A stretch of 64,000 bases of DNA from Zymoseptoria tritici IPO323 (lineage: Eukaryota; Ascomycota; Dothideomycetes; Mycosphaerellales; Mycosphaerellaceae), in contig NC_018205.1 in the NCBI RefSeq assembly GCF_000219625.1, forward strand, positions 558,001 to 622,000. Reading direction: 5' to 3'. Under the pieces are notes generated by a model. It searched no databases, was not told the origin of the DNA, and saw only the letters and a list, made by a program, of their open reading frames with translations. Every line of letters starts with the position of its first letter. Within the stretch, counting starts at the first letter, position 1. The translations under genes were made by a program, and so were the position numbers. Shown one piece after another: positions 23,131 through 32,854 of this stretch.

Positions 23131-24623
23131 ATGCCTTCTCCTACGTCCGCCCTCCAGCGAAAACGAAAACGTAAGTGCCCGAGCGCGTAGGTCGAGAACG
23201 ATTATAGTCCTATTGCGAAGAGGCGCAAGACGAAAAAAGCACATCACTACCCTCCATGCTTCTAGGATACACTGTCCAAAGTGCGTCTAACGCGACGAGC
23301 GCTTAAAGAGTTCGATCGGAGGTACAAGCCGGACGTATTTACACTGGTTATAGAGCAACTAAGAGCTGGCAGAACACGAGAACGATTGCTAAGATCGGAT
23401 TATCGTCGCCTACATCAGCTAGCGAGCAGTAGTAGTCCCGACTTAAGTGCACTCCGAGGGGTGAGTCTATGCCTAGAACAGTTGCATATCGAGCATATGC
23501 TAACCGGAAGTAGTACTCTAGCCCCGCTATAGAGGTCTACACTATAAGTTAATATAGCTCGCAAAGCCGCAAAAGAGGTCTACCGTTACGTTCGTCGAAG
23601 AGTAGTGCTTCAGGCAAAACCAGGACTACGACGCTATATAGTAGCGAGTTCGAGCAGAAGCTAATTAATTAAGGCGTGTATCTAGATAGATACGAAGGGC
23701 TAAATAACGACTCTTAACGGGAGCCTTAGAACATCGAGGCTATTTAGCGTGCACTTAGCTAAACGCGAGGCTCCCTCTCGCCGTCCCAATTTTCCGCAAA
23801 CGCTTTTTCGCAGTTTAAGCGCGATAATCGTTAAGCGAAAACAGAGGCTAAGGCTATAGCAGATATAATCCCTACAATCGCCGGATCGAAGGACAAGTAG
23901 TTAGAATCCGCTACAGACATACCTTTTACCCGTCTAAAGAAGTTCGATCCTAACCTGTCTACTCCTAAGCCCGACATCTACTATAGTGCTAAGCTAGCCC
24001 AGATTAATCGCCGCGTACGCCGCGACCTCGCCAATTATATCGTCCTATCTAGTCGTTCGAGCCTTCCGGCAGCCCCGAACTTCTTTCTAGAGGGCAAAAG
24101 TGCATCGGGGAGGCCAGACGTTACACAGAATCAAGCTATGTATAATGGCGCTATAGGAGCCCGCGGCATGCTCCAGCTTCAAAATTATGGCCAACCCACT
24201 CTAATATACGATGGCAACGCATATACCGTAACTTCTACGTACCATCCAGGGACTGGTACCTTGCAAATGTACGCCACACATCCACGACCATCTGTGGCAC
24301 CTGCAGGCGAGCCGCAGTACTACATGACGCAGCTGGGAGCATACGCAATGACTCACGCGCCAGACACCTTCCGCAATGGTGCCTTAGCATATCGCAATGC
24401 CCGAGATTGGACACAGCAAGAAAGAGATCGCCTGATCGCTAGTGCAAATGCAGCTGCGCAGAGAATGTCGACAGACACGAGGTCCTTCAGCAGGACAAGC
24501 GAAAACATAGGCTCATCCACCATGGCGAGAGAGTCCTCTGAATCCGATACCTCTGCTGACGAGCTCGCTATTAATCTCGATGCTGCTACGAAGCGGCAGA
24601 AGAGGCCGACTACCCAACATTAA
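23131..24623 (+). pseudogene. DUF7924-like fungal-expanded protein, N-terminal half broken
   Basis: The frame opens at ATG 23131 with a basic KRKRK start, has TAG stops near 23188 and 23260, continues as RALKEFDRRYKP and SSSPDLSALRGV to 23532, then shifts frame. From about 23830 a second frame reads EAKAIADIIPTIAGSKDK, a TAG near 23900, KKFDPNLSTPKPDIYY, RRDLANYIVLSSRS, PNFFLEGKSASG, YNGAIGARGMLQLQNYG, IYDGNAYTVTSTYHPG and ARDWTQQERDRLIASANAAA, open to TAA after 24620. This order matches a family expanded in filamentous fungi that I recall as DUF7924; the name is from memory. The last ~230 codons are clean (24138-24623 even has its own ATG), so a truncated product is conceivable. Function unknown; the E-x-K of LEGK raises a nuclease-like fold as a guess. 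Confidence 0.65.
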
Positions 24624-26367
24624 TTCAAAGCTATGATTATTTCCAATCTACTTGTCCTGCCTCCAACTTGCAGTGTTACGACCGCAGCACTGTATAACGT
24701 CGACCACATTGGCATAGCTGTGTCGCAGGAATTCTGAACATCGAAGGTCGAGACACCACTACTGCTTCGGCCGTGTGCAGTCACGCCTTACTTACTGTCA
24801 TCAACATGATGGATCTGCCGCCGGTTGTCTCGAGTGTCTTCAACTTTGATGCACACTGCTCAAGGTTGCTGCAGGTCTTCGAAGAAGAGTCAGATCTATA
24901 CAGAGCCGTTTTCGGTCTTGACCTGCCCATGGAGCGCTGGAAGATGTCCGCAGAAGATCTTCGACGTGCTACATCCACTGGCACAAAAATGCTTGATGTC
25001 GCGATACGCTGATCCAGCGATGGGCTACACTTCCGCACGAAAAGTACGCGTACCAGGTGGCCATAAAGTACGACTGGTCGTTGAAGTCGCCGACGACCGG
25101 GTGCATCCTGTCACGCTGCTCTTGCGTGAAGAACCTCACGCCTTCGGCCGGTTGCGAAGTCTGCTGTGGTCGTGTTTTCGGGATGGCATTTCGATTAGGC
25201 ATTGCAAGCGGCTTCACCACAGAATTGGCGGGGAATGCAAAAGCTCGCTCCCGCAATCGAACTCATCTCCATATCGGACGTGAACCCTCCACCAGTGCAG
25301 ACTGCCGAAGCCGAAGACGCCAGCGCTACCATAACGCATCCCACTGGTTGACACCTTCACCTGCTGAAGCCTGTACTGGATATGTTGCCACTCAAGCGGC
25401 AAGGTACCAAAACGCAAATATCGCTAGCCCATTGCAAATACTCTATGTATTCTACATCGTTTTCCTTGAAAGCGCCAATCTTCGTGTTCTGTGATCCATT
25501 TCCATGGAGCTTCTTTTTGGAATATGGATGCTGCGCTCACCACCTTGGGATGCAACAGAATTTCCACACAAAAAGGTATAGTAAAACTTCCATAACTCCC
25601 AGTTGGAGATCTTGACATGGACAAGCACAAGGAGCTCCACGCTCATTACAATCGCCACCACTGTCATGATCTGTGAGAGCACAGCGCGGCGCAGCACGCC
25701 AGGAGGCACGCCTTGTCGGAGAAAGTGGCTCGTTTTATCCAAACTCTGCAATATCTAGACAAGAGCAGTTTTAGAAGAGCAGTGGTTGATGAGCCGACTC
25801 TGTTTTGTAGACACTTCTAGAAGACTGCGGACCGCGCCGATCTGAGCGTACAGTATAAGCAGTCTCGAAGAGGTCGTGCCTGTAGGAAAGACACATCATG
25901 CGCCTTATGCCGGACTACGGGATCACTCCTTGAGATCAGGAAGCCCTCCCTCGAAAGCGGACACGAGCACATGTCGACGAGAACCCTCAGGGCTCTTTTT
26001 GGTGTTGGAACACTCTCTGTCATCGGGTTGCTACTCACCTGATTCCGTGGACCATGTAAATGCACGGACAGCGAAACATGCAGTCAGCTGCATAAATGCG
26101 GCTTACTCCTATCTGGCCGCCGGGCCGAAGGCCAACATGGTCGATGGCAGACAACGCCCGGTTCCCATTTGGCATGTTATTACAGTGGAGTATCTGCTCC
26201 TTGCCATGCGTATTGCTTTGACGCCCTTATGTTACAATGTCGTACAGGACCATTATGATCACTGCACTTTCTCCCCGAGTGCGGGGTCGTGGCAGAATCA
26301 GTTTTTAAATGCGTAGGCATCTCGCGCGCTCCTTTGTGCTCTCATAAACTACAGCCACGGCAAAAGC
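24624..26367. other. Stretch without a supportable gene model
   Basis: Candidate exons exist on both strands: 24773-25012 plus, 24969-25256 minus (containing FFTQEQRDRMHPVVGDF) and 25452-25751 minus (one hydrophobic segment, VVAIVMSVELLVLVHV). They overlap or fail to join with good splice sites, so I leave them unassigned. An ORF at 25876-26316 plus precedes the BTB gene and may be 5' leader. Confidence 0.3.
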
Positions 26368-27478
26368 ATGGCGTGCCAACCATGTACAGCTGAGGGAGTC
26401 GTGTTTGATCTACAAGGTGACCTTGTTCTCCTTGTTAACAGAAATAGTGGCCGGCAGAGATTCACTGTGGCGTCTCGCGTGTTCACTCTGGCGTGCAAAC
26501 CATGGGCTGATATGATGAAATATCATGGCATACTTGGTCGTGAGGCTGGAAACGGTCTTCCAGAGATCGACTTTGGGGATGATGATGCTGCAGCACTTGA
26601 GATTCTTCTCAATATCGCGCACCTGCGCTTCAAAAAGATACCAAACAAGCTCGAGTATCGGCAGCTACTAGCCTTATCTATCTTGACCGACAAGTACCAA
26701 GCCACGCCGCTCATTATCCCCTGGATACAACGATGGACCTTCAACCTTCACAAGCTGTTACAAGGTCCTGGCTACGAAGAGTTCTCGTGGATCGCATGGG
26801 ATTTCGGAATGGAGGAAGAATTCGAACAGCTTTCCGCTAGGATAACCTTGAATGCAACAATCGACGACGAAGGAAACTGTGTCGTGGGCGGAACGACGGC
26901 ATCTTCACAGCACCTACCACCAGGTCTTGTTGGTTCGTACATTGTGTTATTTCGTCGCACCTGTGCTAACAAACGTGCTAGAAAGTGTCCTTGATGTCCG
27001 AGCTGTGACACTGGATCGTCTGCTCGCAATTCCTTATCAATACGCTGATCGCATAAGCAGCTCTTCTGCCAAACATGCAGTCTGCAAGAGAAAGAACGGC
27101 GAGCAATGCGATGCGTTGTCCTTCGGTTCTCTTGTGCTACAACTTTCGCAGCTGGGGTTCTGGCCTTCGCGCTCAACGTATAAGGATATCTCGCTTAGTA
27201 TCGTTGGGCTTGCCTCAGCTCTCAAAAGAATCACGATACATTCGTATCCGCACAGCGCAGTGGATCGACGTAAAACCTACTACAATGAACTGGTCGTTTC
27301 AGGTGATCAGTGCCGTTCCCTGGGCACAATGGACCAGCAGATCGATGCAGTGCTCGAAGGAATTCCGTCCAGCGTCACCAGCGCTCACCGCGAGCACATC
27401 AAGCTTCAGTTGGGCCAATTAGGCCAGTTAGAAGCTATGTCCGATCATGAAAGGCCTTCTGCGTCCCATGGCTACTGA
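26368..27478 (+). CDS. BTB/POZ domain protein
   Basis: Exons 26368-26923 and 26982-27478 are joined in frame across a 58-nt intron (HLPP-ESVLDVRAV), giving 350 aa. The N-terminal half is a fungal-type BTB fold: GVVFDLQGDLVLLV, FTVASRVFTLACKPWADMM (the helix that mediates dimer contacts) and IDFGDDDAAALEILLNIAH. The C-terminal half is helical and has an isolated KHAVCKRKNGEQCD segment. In this large fungal family the C-terminal region varies and function is mostly unknown; BTB folds generally mediate dimerisation or cullin-3 binding. The stop (27476-27478) overlaps the stop of a convergent ankyrin ORF by a few bases. The start at 26368 (MACQPCTAEG) is the first ATG of the frame. Confidence 0.82.
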
Positions 27479-27720
27479 GCTTCGCCGAGCTGTGCTCGTG
27501 CGGATCGGAAGGCGTCTCGTGTCGCTCGATCGCCTGCGATGTCGAATGCCGACTTGCCATCTGCATTGCGTACTGATGGGTTGGCGCCTCCTTTGAGCAG
27601 GAGAACGGATATACAGGCAGGGCTGTTTGAGGCAGCAGCCAGATGCAATAGGTCGGGGCGTGATGATTCTGATCGGCGGGAAAGAAACGAAAGTCGGGAT
27701 CGATGTTGTTGGACTGAGCC
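27472..27720 (-). CDS. Ankyrin-repeat protein, short or damaged
   Basis: On the minus strand the sequence reads DLLHLAAASNSPACISVLLL-KGGANPSVRNADGKSAFDIA, an ankyrin repeat and the start of the next, followed by RATRDAFRSARAQLGEAQ and TAG at 27472-27474. The N-terminal side (MAQSNNIDPDFRFFPADQN, from the ATG at 27722-27724) lies in a neighbouring frame and meets the ankyrin frame near 27670, so a one-base frameshift or a very short intron is needed. A complete protein would be only about 85 aa. Ankyrin repeats act in protein binding; no partner can be named. Its end overlaps the BTB gene tail. Confidence 0.5.
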   Translation of the reverse strand, partial: GSVQQHRSRLSFLSRRSESSRPDLLHLAAASNSPACISVLLLKGGANPSVRNADGKSAFDIAGDRATRDAFRSARAQLGEAQ

Positions 27721-28652
27721 ATCTTTTTCCCCCTTAGCACGCCATCGAAGTTACCATTGAAGATCAAAAGGCCTACCAGTATTTTCGAGGGAACATAATG
27801 AATCCAGTAGCCTCTGGGGCTCCTTGGTGGGTTACGTCTTTGCCGAGTGTCGAAAGCAGTCACATTTGTCTTCACACCTATGCAGCGAGCAGCCTACTAC
27901 AGCTAGATCATGTAATGAGGGATCAGGAACGAGGAAGGAGGAAAGGAGAACGGAAGAAGGATGGGGGAGGAATTAAGCATGAGACGTTGGGAGTGAGGAG
28001 TGAAGACCGTACGCCCGAATCGTTCTACATACGGCTACACATCCTGACGGTGATCGGAGCACCTTCAAAGAGGAGTGTAGCGCACTGTAGGATGATTGAA
28101 CTCCAAGAATTATTCTCGCTGTGCTGACATTCATGTGGCGTGTTGATTTGCATCTGTCCTACACACCTCCGACCCCGCATAGGCCGGAACATTCAACCGG
28201 GCCGTCTTCCCCACCTTGAATCATGCATGTGCGGCGATGAAACAAGCCAGCATTTTTGCCTGTATAGTTACGTGCCGAGTCCTCCTTCGCTGAGTACTGG
28301 TTGACCCGCTGAAATGGCTCGATATGGCGCTGTCACCGCCCCAGCAGTTTTCGACCTGTTGAGGATGCTTCCGCTATTCTCAGCAGCGCTGGCTGACGCG
28401 CAGAGCTGGCAGCTCACTGTTCACCGTAGAAAGAAGCGATTGAGCCTCGTCTTTCTTGCTAGTACTTCCAGACGAACTTAGTCTAGCGAAAGTCAAGGCA
28501 CAAAATCCAGGTCAGGGAACGCACCTAGCAGGAGTAAGGCCATTTCGTTCGTTGCAGTACTATTTGGCTAATTCGTACGAGCCTCATCCTCTTTGATTTT
28601 GCCTTTCCGAACAACACATTCCCGAGAAACAGACAACCATACCGAATCAACA
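27721..28652. other. Gene-free stretch
   Basis: Short overlapping ORFs only (for example 27798-28127), with a purine-rich run of GGAGGAAAGGAGAACGGAAG type near 27935. Nothing supportable. Confidence 0.35.
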
Positions 28653-28865
28653 ATGTGCCAGCAACTTATCACACGTACCAAGATGGTTTGCGGTTATGAG
28701 ATCGAAACGCTGGGTATACTCTTGCCTTGTTCCAATCGAGCAAACTGTGGCGCGCCCAAGCCAAACTACAGTATAGGCACTACCTCGAAGAAGACGCCAT
28801 GTGACGACTGCTTGGCAAACGGGTTATGGGTGAAGAACGATAGTGGGAAGTGGGTACGAGCTTGA
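28653..28865 (+). CDS. Small Cys-rich protein (70 aa)
   Basis: Starting at the second ATG (28653) the ORF reads MCQQLITRTKMVCGYEI and ends GLWVKNDSGKWVRA. Cys at positions 2, 13, 26, 32, 50 and 53 follow the layout MC-...-y-x-CG-...-C-...-C-...-CxxC. I know this arrangement from many short fungal proteins of unknown function that are thought to bind zinc. An upstream in-frame ATG at 28593 would add 20 residues but breaks the usual MC start. No signal peptide is visible, so it is probably cytosolic or nuclear rather than secreted. It sits about 570 bp before the kinase gene that the transposons split. Confidence 0.55.
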   Translation: MCQQLITRTKMVCGYEIETLGILLPCSNRANCGAPKPNYSIGTTSKKTPCDDCLANGLWVKNDSGKWVRA

Positions 28866-29430
28866 GAGACACCTGTATCGTGAAGGCTGGGATGAGCTGA
28901 GGACGGCGGAGAAGTGGCGCTAGTTACCTCATGAATAAAGGCGGAAGGTGAGAATGATGTAGTGCGAGGAGAGCGGTTCCATGTGGTCTTCCAATTCTCA
29001 TCATCTTGCAAGCTGCTTCGTACCTTCTAGCTCAAATTCAACCATAGCCATCTGCGGCAGATTGATGAGGTGCGGCTGAAGACCGCTTGGACCTATCAGA
29101 AGCTCCTTACAGCATAATATCGTGTTGTCGAGCCATCTATCTATGCTCATTGCAGCCTCTGAGACGGTTGACTTGGCTCAATCGCTCAGCAATTGATACA
29201 CGTGCGATTTAAATACCTGTGCTGTGCTTCGCATGTGCTTACAGTTGGCTTGGGCCAGGGTTTGCATGGTAATCAGTGAGTCTGTACGTTAAGGGACACA
29301 CGGAGAGCGTGCCGACGGATCTCCTTACTGACCAACTGGCAAGCCCCACACCTCCTCTCAGCATTGCTTGTGCGACCTTACTACGGCCACCATCATTGCT
29401 CTTCACAGAGCATCAGTCTAACTCACTGAT
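28866..29430. other. Gene-free stretch upstream of the split kinase
   Basis: No supportable ORF. It would contain the promoter of the kinase starting at 29431. Confidence 0.35.
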
Positions 29431-29484
29431 ATGTCACATTCCGACAGTAGTCAGAGCCTTCATTTCATATCGTGGGGTGCGGTT
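29431..29484 (+). pseudogene. Split protein kinase, fragment 1 (start to glycine-rich loop)
   Basis: The ATG at 29431 begins MSHSDSSQSLHFISWGAV, 18 codons ending exactly at the copia target duplication CGGTT. Skipping the retrotransposon and one duplication copy, the frame continues at 41449 with GIVFFVSNRVVLKHA, so the insertion cut the nucleotide-binding loop (WGAVGIVF). This is the N-terminus of a fungal Ser/Thr-type kinase of the same kind as the pseudogene at 6326-7023. Confidence 0.75.
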
Positions 29485-29655
29485 TGTTGTAATTGGACTT
29501 AAGCTGAGTGGAAGAAGACCTCTAATTAGCAGGTATATATTGTTATGCAGAGAGAATCTTAAGTATAAGATTCTTACTTTAGCTATCTGTGTGTAGGAAT
29601 GCCTTAGTACTAGTTACATGCACTTTACTAATAGTTAGTCTAATAATCTATAATA
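29485..29655 (-). repeat. 3' LTR of the copia element
   Basis: 171 bp, aligning end to end with 41273-41443 with only C/T and G/A differences. On the minus strand it lies downstream of pol. Confidence 0.92.
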
Positions 29656-29668
29656 CTCCCCTATTAGC
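29656..29668 (-). other. Polypurine tract of the copia element
   Basis: On the minus strand the bases abutting the 3' LTR read GCTAATAGGGGAG, a purine run in the expected place for plus-strand priming. Confidence 0.7.
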
Positions 29669-30704
29669 AGCTGCATTATTACGAGCTATCTGTTACCTAA
29701 ATATAGCAGGTATTTACCTACTACGTAGCTAATACTCGGTTTTAGCTTGTTAAAAAGCATCTTCTTCTAGCTTTTTTATTCCTCTACTTTATAATCTACA
29801 CCTCTTATCTATTTAGCTAATTTATTAGCTAATCTATTATCTATCCCTTATAGCTATTAATAATATAATCTACATTACTAGCTATAGCTTCTAGAAGAAG
29901 AGTAGCTTTCTCTATCCCTAGGAAAACCTTCTAGCAAGTTATCGATAAAGTAAGAGCTATTAGTAGTAGAGATCTCCTATAAATCTATAAAGATAGTTCT
30001 ATAGCATATTAGACTATGCATTAACTTATTAGAGGAGAGATAAATAGACACTATAATAGAGTAAATGTTAGGGCTTAGGGTCCCTTCTCTTTTATAGCTT
30101 GCTTTAATAGGTTTATAGCTAAGCTTAATAAGGATCTCCTTACTACAGACCTTATTAATATAGTAATAGAGGAGCTATATAACCTAAGGGAGTAGGCCTT
30201 CTTAGTAGAAAACTACCCTAGTCTAACAACTCCTAATCCTTAGGGATTTATGTTATATTATAACTAGACTCCTCTTAGCTAAATATTAAGCTCTAACAAG
30301 GTAGAGATAAAGTAGTAGTTAGTAGTATAGCATCCTATGTATGTTCTCCTTAAAATCCCTTCTTCCCTAATAGAAACTAATATTCTCTTAGGCTTTAAGT
30401 TAAGATTCTAGGGGAATTAGCTTAGTCTTTTAGTAGTAGTTTTAGGGGGGTAGGCTATAGGTTCTAGGGTATGCTCTAATGCTTTTAGGTTTTTATAGAA
30501 AAGTTTTCCTTTAGCTAGGTGTTTTTCTTATAGTTTCTTAGATGCTTTTGTAGAGGTATGTAGTTGCCTCCTTTCCTTTATATAAATAAGAATAAAATAA
30601 GTGTTCTAAGTGTTATGCTTCTTAGTTTTGTAACAAATAAAATAGTATAATTCTAGGGAGGGAATCCTTCTTAGGTAGGAATGTAGGTATTAAGGCATAA
30701 ATTT
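29669..30704. other. 3' non-pol region of the copia element
   Basis: About 1 kb of AT-rich, RIP-decayed DNA between the LINE insertion and the 3' LTR. Pol-type homology is absent. On the plus strand (antisense to the element) a frame from about 30075 to 30570 has only TAG/TAA stops and reads segments such as FNRFIAKLNKDLLTTDLINI, so an extra antisense ORF is possible, but chance is not excluded. Confidence 0.4.
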
Positions 30705-30717
30705 AAGAGCAATTTCC
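30705..30717. repeat. LINE target-site duplication, left copy
   Basis: AAGAGCAATTTCC here is repeated at 36308-36320, flanking the LINE. Confidence 0.85.
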
Positions 30718-31678
30718 ATCGACATCCGCACTTCCATTGCACACCCAATATTGACCCGTTCATCACCAAACACGCACCATTCGAAAGCCCTTATCAAGGC
30801 CGTTCCAACGAACCCGCGTTCACCCCGCTGCCCTTAAAACCCACGCCGCTACTGGAGTTCAAAGATTCACCTTGTTGCCCCCTTTGGGGTGCAAATTTTG
30901 CTAAACTCCGGGATTTGGCCCCCACCTCCGAAACCTTATTTCGACCTCACCTCCCCCACACTCGGAATATTCCCTGTTTAGGGCATTGCACAAGGAAGGT
31001 TCACAACCTGTACCACAACACAACAACACAACACTTCAACACACCACAATACAACCAATACGCCGCCGATTCGGACGCCGTGTAGCCCGTTTGAAAGCCC
31101 TCGACGAGAGCTTTTATTCTAGCTATCAAACGCCTGATTTGGTCGAATTTTGAAAGAGCCAAAGGCCAAACAAGAGCAGTGTTCCCAGGATACACAAACA
31201 TACACATACACTCAGTTCTCTCTACACTAGAGTTACCTGTTGTCCTACGCCGCCGAGAGAGGAAGCTAAAGGAGCAGTGTGGCTTAGTAAGGACGAATTT
31301 GCACCTCTAGGGATTAGAGTAGTGGTACTAGCTGTATAGCTAGATACTCTGTATAGAGTATAGGCCTACCTTTCCCTAGAGACAAAGGTTGTCCCGAACC
31401 TGCTACAGCTACCCGCAGAACGCCTCTAAAGCCTGCTACAAAGACGCACGTTGCTGCAGGCCAGAGTACTTCCTAGAAGCAGAGGTATATTTATATATCT
31501 CTTCTCTCCTCTTTGAAGTATACCTTCTCCTATACTCTTGTATAGTAGGGAGAAGAGTGCCCTAGTGTCGCAAGTAGGCTAGGACCCGAACGCGATTGGA
31601 AATAGAGACGAACAAGCAGCCCTCTCGGCGTAAGACTGCTGAGCCTCTTTTCAAACAACAAACAACAACAACAAGACA

Positions 31679-32211
31679 ATGTCTACCGAGACGGAAATGA
31701 CAGACGCAAGCTCAGCCCCTCAGACTCCAAAAGCTACGGCTAGAGGGGACGAGGAAGTTACGTTTGAGTCTCTCAAAACCCTGCCGTTGCCGGAGGAACT
31801 ACTGAAAAGAACCGGCATTCCTTTCATACCTAGGAAAAGGCAAAACCCCTTCGAATTCAGTATCTCCCCGACTCGCAGCCCTTCTCTCGGAAAGAAACAA
31901 ACACTCTCTTACACGCCCGCGAACGAGAAGATCCTACAAGCCCGACAGCTACTAGTCGAAGCGGCGGGGGATCTAGTCGGGTTTCCAGGAGAACAAACCC
32001 GGGTTCTCGACCTTCTCGAAGTCTTTCGGCACTTTACCGAGCGTACAGACTTTAGGACAACGTCCCAAATCCTCGCAAAGCAAGTCTCGAACCTAGAAAT
32101 GACAACAAAGAAACTAGCAGCACAGGCGAAGAAGCCTACTTTCGCAGACGTTGTTAAGGGAGACAGCGGATCCGCTACCTCTACCTCTACCTCCTCGACA
32201 ACAAAGACAAC

Positions 32212-32247
<36 letters not shown>

Positions 32248-32854
32248 GTGGACGACCGTCTCCCGGAGGGCTAGCAAGCCGAAAGAACAAGCAGAACCGA
32301 TGCCTCTTATCCTTGTACCAAAGGATAAAGAGAAGGAACTCGACCAGATCGCAACCCGAGACAAAATCAACGACGCTCTTAAAGGCGAAGACCAAGAGCT
32401 AGCTGTCCTTGCGATAAAGAAATCATTTCGGGGTAACATTGTCCTAAACTTTGCAACAGAGAAAGCCCGCCAACGAACGATCGATAGCCTTACTAAGGTT
32501 ACCGATATCGTAGGCGAGGCACGGGTAATAGAGGACTCTCTCTGGCACAAGGTCGTAGTCCACGGCGTCTCGACCGCGAACTTCAACACGCCAACGGGCC
32601 TACAGGACATTCAACGAGAAATTGAGACCTTTAATAGAGGTCTTAAACTCGCAGGCACCCCGATTTGGCTAACAAACGAAGAGAGAAGAAGGACTCTTAC
32701 TGGGGCGACAGTTCTAGTAGGTTTTGCCACCGAGGAGGAGGCAAAAAGGGCTATTCAAAACCGTCTATACGTAGGCGCGGACAGCCTAAGAGTCGAGAAG
32801 GCGAAGGATCGTATACAACAGAAAGGGAGGCCCCTAGAACGTTCTACATGTTAG
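31679..32854 (+). CDS. LINE ORF1, RNA-binding (gag-like) protein
   Basis: 391 aa. ORF1 proteins of fungal LINEs bind the element RNA and form the ribonucleoprotein. The start MSTETEMTDASSAPQTP follows a CAACAACAAC-rich leader ending in GACA just before the ATG. A helical region (about 80-150), a poly-Gln run of about 12 residues (near 178-190, encoded by CAA repeats) and an RRM-like C-terminal part (LWHKVVVHGVS ... TGATVLVGFATEEEAKRAI) can be seen. The zinc knuckles that usually follow the RRM-like region in related ORF1 proteins are absent; the protein ends QQKGRPLERSTC. The stop TAG overlaps the ORF2 start as ATGTTAG. Confidence 0.85.

Noticed and set aside
31909..32610. 233-codon minus-strand ORF with a poly-Cys run
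   Set aside because: It is antisense to the poly-Gln of LINE ORF1; the Cys run comes from CAA repeats read in reverse.
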